Positions 1 through 6,298 of a stretch of DNA of 9,792 nucleotides are shown piece by piece; within the stretch, counting starts at the first letter, position 1, and every line of letters starts with the position of its first letter. The stretch lies in contig WJJO01000167.1 of NCBI GenBank assembly GCA_014729665.1, positions 1-9,792 of the forward strand. Reading direction: 5' to 3'. The notes beneath the pieces are model-generated. The model had not been told where the DNA came from and did not search any database. It saw only the letters and a list, made by a program, of their open reading frames with translations. The position numbers and the translations under genes are program-made. This DNA comes from Caldifarciminota bacterium (GTDB lineage Bacteria; Hydrothermota; Tepidihabitantia; B3-TA06).

Positions 1-41
1 CAATGATCACACCGTACATATTTGCCGTATTTTGCTTCCAA
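1..41 (-). CDS. Start of an unidentified minus-strand gene (partial, runs off left edge)
   Basis: A strong Shine-Dalgarno AGGAGG (minus strand, complement of 48-53) lies 6 bases before a TTG codon at 41-39, which opens a frame that stays open to the window edge: MEAKYGKYVRCDH. The fragment is too short to assign a family. The case for a gene rests on the ribosome binding site, a plausible promoter at 107-134 and the shared orientation with all genes to its right. If real, it is the next gene downstream of the DUF2378/V4R-like gene, about 177 bases away, with its own promoter. It could still be a chance frame, because only 13 codons are visible and the start is TTG. Confidence 0.4.
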   Translation of the reverse strand, partial: MEAKYGKYVRCDH

Positions 42-84
42 GAAAATCCTCCTGATTTCTTGTAAGGTCAAATCCGCTGAATAC

Positions 85-109
85 ACTGAGCGACAATGCA
101 TTGCTCAGT
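85..109. repeat. Interrupted palindrome overlapping a -10 box (possible operator)
   Basis: ACTGAG (85-90) and CTCAGT (104-109) are perfect inverted arms. Between them lie CGA and the perfect 10-base palindrome CAATGCATTG (94-103). The right arm overlaps the putative -10 at 107-112, and the centre falls near the expected transcription start. This is where repressor operators commonly sit. An RNA hairpin at the 5' end of the transcript is the alternative. Confidence 0.4.
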
Positions 110-134
110 ATACCCTCGTTATTCAACTATACAA
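107..134 (-). promoter_or_regulatory. Putative promoter for the left-edge gene
   Basis: On the minus strand TTGTAT (134-129) is followed after 16 bases by TATACT (112-107). The -10 matches the consensus at five of six positions and the -35 at four of six. Transcription would start near 100 and run into the AGGAGG and TTG start at 41. A run of nine A (140-148; T on the transcribed sense strand) lies just upstream of the -35. The -10 box overlaps one arm of the palindrome at 85-109. Confidence 0.4.
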
Positions 135-218
135 GACCCAAAAAAAAAGGAAGGATATGTTAACTGACTACCTATTCCTATGCGATCTTTGTTTGTGCTG
201 TGAAAAAATAAGGAGTGA

Positions 219-797
219 CTACTTCCAGGTTATTTCCCATCTGCAGAGGTCATCACCGTTATGGATACAGGCCGTTTCTTTAACCTTGACATCCAGCCCC
301 ATGTTCTTTCCTGCCGAAATGATCCAGGCGTCTATTACCGGACAGAAGAGGGGGTCTGCGGGAAATCCGGTAAGCTCAAAGGTTGCTGAGGTTTCACCCC
401 TTCTTGCAGCGACCATCTTTCCAGGGTTATAGAACTTGCCGAATACCTTTGCCGACTGCTGGAGAACCATGTGTACCGGAAGGATGCCGATGATGCCTTT
501 AAGGAAAGCGGATATCTCGTAATCGGCGGTGAAGGCGACCATGTCCATAACCGCCTTTCGAGGATTTTCAGGATTGAACCATTTTGCAACGTTTTCCCTG
601 ATATGCCGCTGGATAACGAATGGATACCAGTCTCCCTTCTTTGCATTAACAATGGTTTCCTCTTCTGATTCAGGGAAACGTGTAAAGAACTGCTCCAAAT
701 CCTTGCCTGCAAGCCGGGTCTTGACGTATTCGCGCATAGAAATGAGGGATATACCCCTGACCAGCAGTTCCGGTGTATCGGTTTTATCGGCAGTCAC
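219..797 (-). CDS. DUF2378/V4R-like (4VR, heme-NO-binding-like fold) protein
   Basis: A 192-residue soluble protein with no signal peptide or membrane segment. The N-terminal part has an 'LLVRG' block (11-15) followed by a helical region with W57 and W73, as in TIGR02265/DUF2378 proteins of myxobacteria and relatives. The C-terminus has the small 4VR/V4R-type ending: C177-x-H179-x-G181 then C185 and 'EITW', a pattern typical of domains proposed to bind small ligands, hydrocarbons or metals. No DNA-binding or output domain is attached. The start is GTG at 797, since a stop lies in frame at 821-819 and no Shine-Dalgarno precedes it. A near-consensus promoter ends 7 bases before the GTG, so the mRNA may be leaderless. 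ATG at residue 21 is the alternative start. It stands 139 bases downstream of the ABC transporter pair and may be independently expressed. Family assignment is from pattern recognition only; the ligand is unknown. Confidence 0.7.
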   Translation of the reverse strand: MTADKTDTPELLVRGISLISMREYVKTRLAGKDLEQFFTRFPESEEETIVNAKKGDWYPFVIQRHIRENVAKWFNPENPRKAVMDMVAFTADYEISAFLKGIIGILPVHMVLQQSAKVFGKFYNPGKMVAARRGETSATFELTGFPADPLFCPVIDAWIISAGKNMGLDVKVKETACIHNGDDLCRWEITWK

Positions 798-832
798 AGA
801 TGGTATTATGCTCGTTATTTAGAATCTGTCAA
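798..832 (-). promoter_or_regulatory. Leaderless-type promoter of the DUF2378/V4R-like gene
   Basis: Minus strand: exact TTGACA (832-827), 16-base spacer, CATAAT (810-805, five of six consensus), then 7 bases to the GTG start at 797. The usual distance from a -10 box to +1 would place the transcription start at or next to the GTG. No Shine-Dalgarno lies in the interval. Confidence 0.6.
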
Positions 833-887
833 GAATATATGCCCCATGAAACACACCATCAATAATATCCATCAGGCCTATTGATCG

Positions 888-935
888 GCTCCTCTTTTCT
901 TCTGCGATCTTTTGGATCGGAGAGCTAAAAGGAGC
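888..935 (-). terminator. Nested inverted repeat just after the ABC permease stop (possible 3' structure)
   Basis: Outer arms AGGAGC (930-935) and GCTCCT (888-893) enclose a tight hairpin, CGATC (905-909) with a 5-base loop and GATCG (915-919). It begins within two bases of the permease stop codon (939-937). There is no U-run after it on the minus strand, so it may be an mRNA 3'-end stabiliser or a weak or factor-dependent terminator rather than a classical intrinsic one. Confidence 0.3.
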
Positions 936-936
936 A

Positions 937-1674
937 TTAAAGTATCCACTTCCGTCTGATGTTCCAAAGCGATGCTGCGAACAGCACGATGCAGAATGCG
1001 GCCAGCGCTCCAAAATCCAATAGATAAGGGAGTTCGTGTTCGCCTTGCACCGCCCCGTGCAGAACGTCGGCGCCGTAGGTCAGGGGAAACGCATAGGAAA
1101 GGGGCCTTATGAATACCGGCAGTTTAGTTATGGGAAAGAATAATCCACACAAGAAGATCATGGGGAAGCGGAAGAAGTTGGAGAAGGTCTGGGCTTCGAA
1201 GACCTCGCTGACCGCGACAGCAATGAACAGACCCAGAAATGCAGAGCTCATGGCTATGAGTATGACTGCGGGTACGAAGGCTATCCAGACTACCCCGGAC
1301 AAATCCACAATGAATCCCGCGATTATTACCGGGACGAAGGCGTTGGCCGTTCCGAAAAGAATCGCACCGCCGGTCTTGGCGAGCATCAACAGCTCGAAGG
1401 GGATGGGAGCCAAAAGAAGCCGCTGGAAGGAACGGTTCTTCTTCTCGAAGGTTACGGTTACGGCAAGCATGGAGGTTGTTCCGAAAAGTATGGCTACCGA
1501 CACCACACCTGGAAGCAGTGAAGGCACGCTTCCCAGACCGCTGCCCGACCTCAAGAAGAACATCGCGGTCCATGCCAGGGGGAAAACGATGCCCCAGCTT
1601 ATGTTGGGAGGCTTGAGGTAGTAGGTTCGCATATCCTTTGCAAGGATAGCAAAGAACGCCCGCCAGCGCCTCAT
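937..1674 (-). CDS. ABC-2 type transporter permease
   Basis: A 245-residue membrane protein of the ABC-2 family. About six hydrophobic segments are visible (near 24-40, 54-76, 103-123, 128-152, 168-183, 218-238). The cytoplasmic loop after segment 2 has the conserved pattern 'FEKKNRSFQRLLLAPIP' (77-92), and near the C-terminus is the typical 'GLFFPI..LP.F.RPLSYAFPLTY' stretch (177-200), both hallmarks of DrrB/NodJ-like exporters. Its ATG at 1674 overlaps the TGA of the upstream ATPase gene in an ATGA arrangement, with AAAGG a few bases upstream, so the two proteins should be made together as a 2+2 exporter. The substrate (drug, lipid, polysaccharide or other) cannot be told. Length is normal for the family. 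Confidence 0.93.
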   Translation of the reverse strand: MRRWRAFFAILAKDMRTYYLKPPNISWGIVFPLAWTAMFFLRSGSGLGSVPSLLPGVVSVAILFGTTSMLAVTVTFEKKNRSFQRLLLAPIPFELLMLAKTGGAILFGTANAFVPVIIAGFIVDLSGVVWIAFVPAVILIAMSSAFLGLFIAVAVSEVFEAQTFSNFFRFPMIFLCGLFFPITKLPVFIRPLSYAFPLTYGADVLHGAVQGEHELPYLLDFGALAAFCIVLFAASLWNIRRKWIL

Positions 1675-2648
1675 CTGCCTTTCCCCTTCTTTTCCTTCTC
1701 TGCACGCATCGCCTCGGCCTCGATGCCTGTGACCTTGATGAATACTTCTTCCAGCGAAGGCCTGACCTTGCGGGCCTCGGCAACCTCTGCGTCCTGCTCT
1801 TCCAGGAACCTTACCAGGGGCCCGACCCTTATCTCCTCGCCTGCCTCGACCCGGATGATGCCATGTTTTGATAACTCGAAATCCAGTCCGGGGAATTCCC
1901 TTGAGAGTTCTTGTTTAATACTTGCCCGCGCCCCGGAGAAGGTGATCTCCAGGATGTGCCTTCCCTTTAAGGGCTGAAGCAGATGGGCAACCGAGTCTGT
2001 CTTAACGATGCGGCCCGACACGATGAATGCGATGCGGTCGCACAGGCGCTCGGCCTCCTCGATGTAGTGGGTGGTCAGGAATATGGTGATTCCTTCCCGG
2101 TTCAACTCGGCGATGAGCCGACGCAGCCCCCGGGCCGATGCAACGTCTATGCCGGTGGTGGGTTCGTCAAGGAACAGTATCCGGGGTCGGTGGATGATAC
2201 CCGCGGCGACGGTAAGCTTGCGTTTCATCCCCTTGGAATAGGTGGCAAACTTGCGGTCCGCGGCCTTGCTAAGGCCGAAGTCAGCCAAGAGCCTCTGCGC
2301 CCGTTGCTTACGTTCCTTGATTGACATTCCGTAAAGGGCTGCGCAGAAGCACAGGTTGCCGAACCCGGTCAGTTCGGGGTACAGGTTGCTTTCATCCGGA
2401 ACGATGCCGACCAGATGCTGAGCCGCTCTGGGCTTGTGTGTGCAGTCGATGCCGCCGATGACTACCGTCCCTGCATCCGCACGGGCCAGACCGGTAAGTA
2501 CGTTGATTGTAGTAGTCTTGCCCGCGCCGTTGGGACCCAGGAAACCGAACAACTCCCCCTTACCTACGTTGAAGCTGATACCTGAAAGCGCCTGAACATC
2601 ATCGAAACGTTTTTTCAATCCTTCAACAGCTATGGCGTTAGATATCAT
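1671..2648 (-). CDS. ABC transporter ATP-binding protein (ABC-2/DrrA type)
   Basis: A 325-residue cytoplasmic ATPase that should power the permease encoded immediately downstream. Motifs in order: Walker A GPNGAGKT (38-45), a variant Q-loop at 'VPDESNLYPELT' (83-94), signature YSKGMKRK (137-144), Walker B ILFLDE (157-162), D-loop GID (166-168) and switch histidine H194 in LTTH. The Q-loop glutamine is replaced by D85. After the nucleotide-binding domain comes the DUF4162-like C-terminal extension usual in DrrA-type proteins (about 225-310), ending in a Lys/Glu-rich tail. ATG at 2648 follows GGGGTGA, a modest Shine-Dalgarno. It lies 128 bases downstream of the WD40 gene with the same orientation, so it may belong to the lptF-lptG transcript or have its own start. 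Confidence 0.95.
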   Translation of the reverse strand: MISNAIAVEGLKKRFDDVQALSGISFNVGKGELFGFLGPNGAGKTTTINVLTGLARADAGTVVIGGIDCTHKPRAAQHLVGIVPDESNLYPELTGFGNLCFCAALYGMSIKERKQRAQRLLADFGLSKAADRKFATYSKGMKRKLTVAAGIIHRPRILFLDEPTTGIDVASARGLRRLIAELNREGITIFLTTHYIEEAERLCDRIAFIVSGRIVKTDSVAHLLQPLKGRHILEITFSGARASIKQELSREFPGLDFELSKHGIIRVEAGEEIRVGPLVRFLEEQDAEVAEARKVRPSLEEVFIKVTGIEAEAMRAEKEKKGKGR

Positions 2649-2673
2649 TCACCCCACTATCTCGCTTCGTTAA

Positions 2674-2709
2674 CTCGCGGGGTGCCCGAATACATATAGG
2701 CAACGCGAG
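2674..2709. repeat. Imperfect hairpin in the WD40-ABC intergenic region
   Basis: CTCGCG (2674-2679) pairs with CGCGAG (2704-2709), and inside it TGCC (2683-2686) pairs with GGCA (2699-2702), leaving a 12-base loop and a small internal loop. In the minus-strand transcript it would sit 26-61 bases before the ATPase start codon. No T-run follows, so a regulatory 5' structure or processing site is as likely as a terminator. Confidence 0.35.
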
Positions 2710-2776
2710 CGTCTGTCCCACACGGACTTCGTTCATGATTCCCGGTTTGTGGCGCAATGCATTGATAACCGTTCGT

Positions 2777-3904
2777 CTACCGCTTCTCGAACTCCGTCTT
2801 CTTCTTCTCGAACTGGGTGAGTATATCCTCAACATCCCAGGTTTTTAAGGTCATGTCGTCTCCGGCGGTGAAAAGCATCCTGCCGTTATTGGAGAATGAA
2901 CAGGTCCTTATGGATCCGGGGTGCGCCCGGAAGCGCCCCAACTCATTGAGGATGATGCCTAACGCACCTGCCGCAATAAAACGATTCTGTTTCTCGGGCT
3001 CATCCGATGCGTCGTATAGCTCGAAGAAGATAACCTGACCTGAATGATCTACCGCTACCAAGAGGGCTCCATCCGGAGAAAAGGCGAGGTCGCGAATTCT
3101 GTCCATGTCGCTTTGATACCAGCCCAGGGAAGAAAGGGAGTCGTTTCCATCGGTGGGAAATACCTTCCACAGCTTGACCAGCTTATCTGTTCCCCCGGTG
3201 GCACAGAAAGTGCCGTCGGGGGAGAAGGCGATTGCCGTATGGAACCCGTACATCTGCTTCATCCTCGATGAAGAATCCCCGCCCTCGACGTTGGTGATGT
3301 AAAGGAAGCTATCCTGGGCGGTACTGTACATCAAATGGCTGCCGGGTCTGAATCTGATTTTCGTTATTACCCCGTCATGTTCTGTGAACTTTGCGTCACG
3401 CCGGTGTTTATCCAGATTCCAGATGTGTATGGCCCCGTCACCATATCCGACCGCAAGATACGCCATATCAGTGGTCATATCGAGGGTCATTGCCGGACCG
3501 CTTATCATGTACGCCGAATCGACCAGCTTGCCCGTTTCGATCTCGGATAAGGTGAACATCTTGTCTGCGCTGGCCGCTGCCGCAAGCTTTCCGTCTGTCG
3601 AAACCGAGAGATCGTTGATAATATGGGAGTGCAGGTTGAACTCCTTGACCATCTTACGGGCTTGAATGTCCCAGACGCCGAAGACGCTGTCTGCAAATCC
3701 GATAGCTATCCGTTCATCGGAACCCGGGATGGTTGCAAGGGTGGTTACCCTCTGGGTAAAGCTGTCAATTGAGACGGGTTTTCCTTCATACACATAATGC
3801 GTAGGGGTTTTTTTGCAGCCGGTACCCGCTATACCCGCCATTCCAATCACGGCACATGCAGTAAATAATCGTATGGTTAACTTAAATCCAAGGATTCTTC
3901 TCAT
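2777..3904 (-). CDS. WD40-repeat beta-propeller protein, putative lipoprotein
   Basis: A 375-residue protein with a signal-like N-terminus: basic residues (R2, R3, K8, R12), a hydrophobic core (13-28) and C30 followed by KK. The lipobox is 'AGTGC' with Gly at -3, which is unusual, so lipidation is likely but not certain. The rest is a WD40 propeller: seven blade endings are readable (VFGVWDI, MFTLSEI, IHIWNL, LYITNV, VKLWKV, VIFFEL, LKTWDV), with recurrent 'FSPDG' turns, which would make one complete seven-bladed ring. The tail is a short charged helix (EKKKTEFEKR). The start is ATG at 3904, which has GGAGGT 6 bases before it; a TTG at 3916 in the same frame lies in that ribosome binding site and is rejected. 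The gene starts 12 bases after the lptG stop, so it is almost surely in the lptF-lptG operon. Its partner is unknown; a scaffold at the envelope is an inference. Confidence 0.85.
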   Translation of the reverse strand: MRRILGFKLTIRLFTACAVIGMAGIAGTGCKKTPTHYVYEGKPVSIDSFTQRVTTLATIPGSDERIAIGFADSVFGVWDIQARKMVKEFNLHSHIINDLSVSTDGKLAAAASADKMFTLSEIETGKLVDSAYMISGPAMTLDMTTDMAYLAVGYGDGAIHIWNLDKHRRDAKFTEHDGVITKIRFRPGSHLMYSTAQDSFLYITNVEGGDSSSRMKQMYGFHTAIAFSPDGTFCATGGTDKLVKLWKVFPTDGNDSLSSLGWYQSDMDRIRDLAFSPDGALLVAVDHSGQVIFFELYDASDEPEKQNRFIAAGALGIILNELGRFRAHPGSIRTCSFSNNGRMLFTAGDDMTLKTWDVEDILTQFEKKKTEFEKR

Positions 3905-3916
3905 AGCAACCTCCAA

Positions 3917-4999
3917 TCAGGTTTTAACTTTACAGAGTAAAAACACCATCACGCCGGAGAAGATAAGATTCGGAAGCCATGCGGCCAGCCAGGGGGGCAG
4001 GACCGAGGCATACCCGAACGCCCGTGATGCCTGCAGGGCTCCCCAGAAAAGGAAACTTAGAAGTAGTCCCAGGCCAATGCCCAGGGTTATGTTACCCTTA
4101 TGAAGCAGGGCAGCCGCGGCAAGGGCAATCATGGTAACGATGATTACTATAACAGGTGATGAAAACCGGAAGTGATACTCGACGCGTTCCTCCGCCACCT
4201 TGCTGCCTGCAAGCTCCATCCTGTGAATATAATCCCGGAGTTCACCCAAACGCATCTCCTCTATACTCTTTCTTCGAACACCGAGTTCAGCCGGGGTTTC
4301 TGTGATCTCCGGCATGAGCCTTTCGGGATACTTGACATAATCCATCTCCGAACCGGTAAAATCGCGCACCTCAACCGATTCACCCTGCCAGACCCCTTCC
4401 GATGTGTAACGGACTACCGGAATCTTGATGGTTCTTTTGATCCTGCGTTCAGGACTTAACTCCCATATCACCCAGTCCTTCGCGAGGCTGTCGGAGACCC
4501 GAAGCTGACGGATATAGTATCTGCGACCTCCTTGTGAAAGGTAAAATACATGATTGCGATAATTCTTCTTGCTGGGTTTTCGTCCCTCGATATTTGCCAC
4601 CTTGTGATCTATGAACTCTCCCCGGGCCCTGGTCGAAATATACTCAACCTCCAGGAAGGCGAGACCTGCGACGATAACGGAGACGACGAAGAATACCGCG
4701 AATATACGATAGATATTCACACCTGAGGCAAGCAAGGGCAGGAGTTCGTTTGACCTTATCAATCTCCCGATGACCAGGAACACGCCGAGGGCAAAACCGA
4801 CCGGCAGTAAAAGTCCCATGGTCGCCGGCAGATCGTAGAAGTAGTAGAGGGCTATATCAACAACCTTGGCATCGTACCTGAGGAAATAACTCATGCGTTC
4901 TATCAGATTTATAAGGTCGTAGATCAGGATCACAGATATCAATCCAAGAAGGGAGAAGAGCAGGAACTCGGTCGCCAGGAATCGATCGAAACGTTTCAT
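3917..4999 (-). CDS. lptG: LptG-type LPS export ABC permease (YjgP/YjgQ family)
   Basis: A 360-residue inner-membrane permease of the LptB2FGC complex, which extracts lipopolysaccharide from the inner membrane and passes it to the periplasmic bridge. Three N-terminal membrane helices (about 10-31, 56-79, 99-120), a periplasmic beta-jellyroll-type domain (about 125-270) and three C-terminal helices (about 282-299, 303-324, 337-354) follow the family plan. Conserved blocks include 'NELLPLLASGVNIYR' between helices 2 and 3 and 'WLPNLIF' in the last helix. ATG at 4999 overlaps the lptF TGA (ATGA) and has AGAGGTGG upstream; an in-frame GTG at 5008 lies inside that ribosome binding site. Assignment as G rather than F rests on gene order. 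No lptB or lptC is in the window; the ATPase at 1671-2648 is of the DrrA type and should not be taken for LptB. Confidence 0.92.
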   Translation of the reverse strand: MKRFDRFLATEFLLFSLLGLISVILIYDLINLIERMSYFLRYDAKVVDIALYYFYDLPATMGLLLPVGFALGVFLVIGRLIRSNELLPLLASGVNIYRIFAVFFVVSVIVAGLAFLEVEYISTRARGEFIDHKVANIEGRKPSKKNYRNHVFYLSQGGRRYYIRQLRVSDSLAKDWVIWELSPERRIKRTIKIPVVRYTSEGVWQGESVEVRDFTGSEMDYVKYPERLMPEITETPAELGVRRKSIEEMRLGELRDYIHRMELAGSKVAEERVEYHFRFSSPVIVIIVTMIALAAAALLHKGNITLGIGLGLLLSFLFWGALQASRAFGYASVLPPWLAAWLPNLIFSGVMVFLLCKVKT

Positions 5000-6201
5000 C
5001 TCCGCCACCTCTTTAACAGGAGCGACCTTTCAAAGAAAACCTCTGCAAACACCTCTACGGTAAACGGAAGGAAGACCAGATTGGGTATCCACATTGCCAG
5101 TCCCGCATCTACCTTGCCGGATTTAGCGTACTTTTCCAAACCGATAATCATGATATAGTAAAAGGCAAAGAAGATTAGCGAAAGAACTATTGCCAGTCCT
5201 ATTTCTCCACGTTTGAGCTTGCCGCCCAGAGCGGCACCGAAGCATACGAAAAGTATGCCGGCGATAGCCATAGCAATCGCCTTGTTTATCTCCACAGTCA
5301 GATGACTGTTTTTATCCTTGATGCTTTCAATCCTTCGCTCTATCTTCTCCTTTTCCACATCTTCGCTGCCTTTACCTTCAAGCTCTTCGGTGTAACTTGC
5401 AAGCATAATCCTGTTGGTGTCTAGTTCTTCAAGCATGATAGCCAGGGTTTTTTCCCTGTCGTTACGGTGGCTTCGTTCCCTCCTGATTAATTCGGTATTC
5501 AGCTCGAGATTGATTACCTGGGTGTCGGATTTGATGCGCCGGTAGGAGTTGCCGATCTGTTGGTGAGTTTCGCTGTCATACAGGATCATCTGCATGTACC
5601 TCTCGTCAGGGGTCGTAATGAGCTTTCCTGAAGGAGCTGTGATAATTGTCGGTACCGGAGGTTTGTCCTCGGAAACCATAATATCATAGATTGCATTCTG
5701 TTTTTCCTTCATATCTCCGATGTAGATGGTATACCCCCTGAATTCGCTGTTGAAACGACCCGATTCCAACCTTACCGTAGGATTCTTGCTGGCCACGTCG
5801 CCCATTATCTCACGCCTGCGGTGGTTTGCCTCGGGAACCACGTAAAGATTGAAGCCTACCATCAGAACCGAAAAAATCAGGGTTGCAAGAAAAATAGGGG
5901 TGAAGACCGAGGATAACCTTACCCCTGCCGAACGCAGGGCTACGATTTCGTTGTCCTGGGCAATCTTGCCGAAGGTCATCATAGCGCCGGCCATTGCAGC
6001 TAAAGGTACAGACATTGCCATAACAAAAGGCAGCACGTAAACTAAGGTCTCTGCAACGTGCCTGAGCTCCACACCCTTGGTGATTATCAGATTGAACATC
6101 AGGAATAACTGATCCATCAGAAATATGCCCGTAAGCACCACCCATGAAAGGACCAGAAGACTCAGATAACGTGTCAGCAGATAACGAGAGTAACGCCGCA
6201 T
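4996..6201 (-). CDS. lptF: LptF-type LPS export ABC permease (YjgP/YjgQ family)
   Basis: A 401-residue partner of LptG in the LPS exporter. Six membrane segments are visible (about 12-36, 52-78, 100-122, 308-327, 336-356, 366-388) around a central periplasmic region. 'DNEIVALRSAGVRL' (83-96) and 'WIPNLVFLPF' (371-380) are family signatures. The protein is longer than the usual 350-370 residues because of a strongly charged, probably coiled-coil stretch at about 238-305, just before helix 4, rich in Glu, Arg and Lys. ATG at 6201 has no close Shine-Dalgarno; instead a -10 box ends 5 bases before it, which suggests a leaderless mRNA. It is the first gene of the lptF-lptG-WD40 operon and is divergent from the polysaccharide flippase gene. 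Confidence 0.92.
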   Translation of the reverse strand: MRRYSRYLLTRYLSLLVLSWVVLTGIFLMDQLFLMFNLIITKGVELRHVAETLVYVLPFVMAMSVPLAAMAGAMMTFGKIAQDNEIVALRSAGVRLSSVFTPIFLATLIFSVLMVGFNLYVVPEANHRRREIMGDVASKNPTVRLESGRFNSEFRGYTIYIGDMKEKQNAIYDIMVSEDKPPVPTIITAPSGKLITTPDERYMQMILYDSETHQQIGNSYRRIKSDTQVINLELNTELIRRERSHRNDREKTLAIMLEELDTNRIMLASYTEELEGKGSEDVEKEKIERRIESIKDKNSHLTVEINKAIAMAIAGILFVCFGAALGGKLKRGEIGLAIVLSLIFFAFYYIMIIGLEKYAKSGKVDAGLAMWIPNLVFLPFTVEVFAEVFFERSLLLKRWRR

Positions 6202-6235
6202 TGTTAATGATAACCTGCTAATTAAACCGTGTCAA
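6202..6235 (-). promoter_or_regulatory. Leaderless-type promoter of lptF operon
   Basis: Minus strand: exact TTGACA (6235-6230), 17-base spacer, TATCAT (6212-6207, five of six consensus) and then TAACA directly before the ATG at 6201. The expected transcription start is at or within a base or two of the A of ATG. No good Shine-Dalgarno is present, which agrees with leaderless initiation. Confidence 0.65.
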
Positions 6236-6265
6236 TGGCCAGACTGATAATCCTTCGATTTTACA

Positions 6266-6298
6266 TTGACATCCTGCCAATTACATTTAAGATTCCCC
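6266..6298 (+). promoter_or_regulatory. Leaderless-type promoter of the flippase operon
   Basis: TTGACA (6266-6271), 16-base spacer, TAAGAT (6288-6293, four of six including the key T, A and final T), then TCCCC directly before an ATG at 6299. This is the same spacing and the same -10 hexamer as the promoter at 9027-9054. Its CATTGACA (6264-6271) is a perfect inverted copy of TGTCAATG (6230-6237) in the divergent lptF promoter. Confidence 0.6.

Noticed and set aside
138..190. Intrinsic terminator at the nine-T run after the DUF2378/V4R-like gene (minus strand)
   Set aside because: The T-run is present but no stable GC-rich stem precedes it; only a weak AGGAATA/TATCCT pairing can be drawn.
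22..432. Plus-strand 136-codon frame
   Set aside because: Mostly antisense to the DUF2378/V4R-like gene, with no recognisable protein features and low-complexity composition; the minus-strand reading has family motifs.
1109..1783. Long frames on both strands overlapping the ABC permease and ATPase tail
   Set aside because: They are other-frame shadows of clear ABC transporter genes; they lack domain motifs and show Arg/Ser/Thr-rich composition.
1671..2648. The ABC ATPase as LptB of the LPS exporter
   Set aside because: It has a C-terminal DrrA-type extension and overlaps an ABC-2 permease, and it is longer than LptB proteins (about 240 residues).
2638..2835. Minus-strand 65-codon frame across the WD40-ABC gap, including a possible 32-codon ORF from an internal ATG
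   Set aside because: Arg/Ser-rich shadow of the WD40 3' end, with no Shine-Dalgarno before the internal ATG and no recognisable protein. Chance openness is more likely.
3905..3916. TTG start 4 codons upstream for the WD40 protein
   Set aside because: The TTG forms part of the GGAGGT ribosome binding site of the ATG at 3904.
5000..5008. GTG start 3 codons upstream for LptG
   Set aside because: It lies within the AGAGGTGG ribosome binding site; the ATG at 4999 gives the usual ATGA overlap with lptF.
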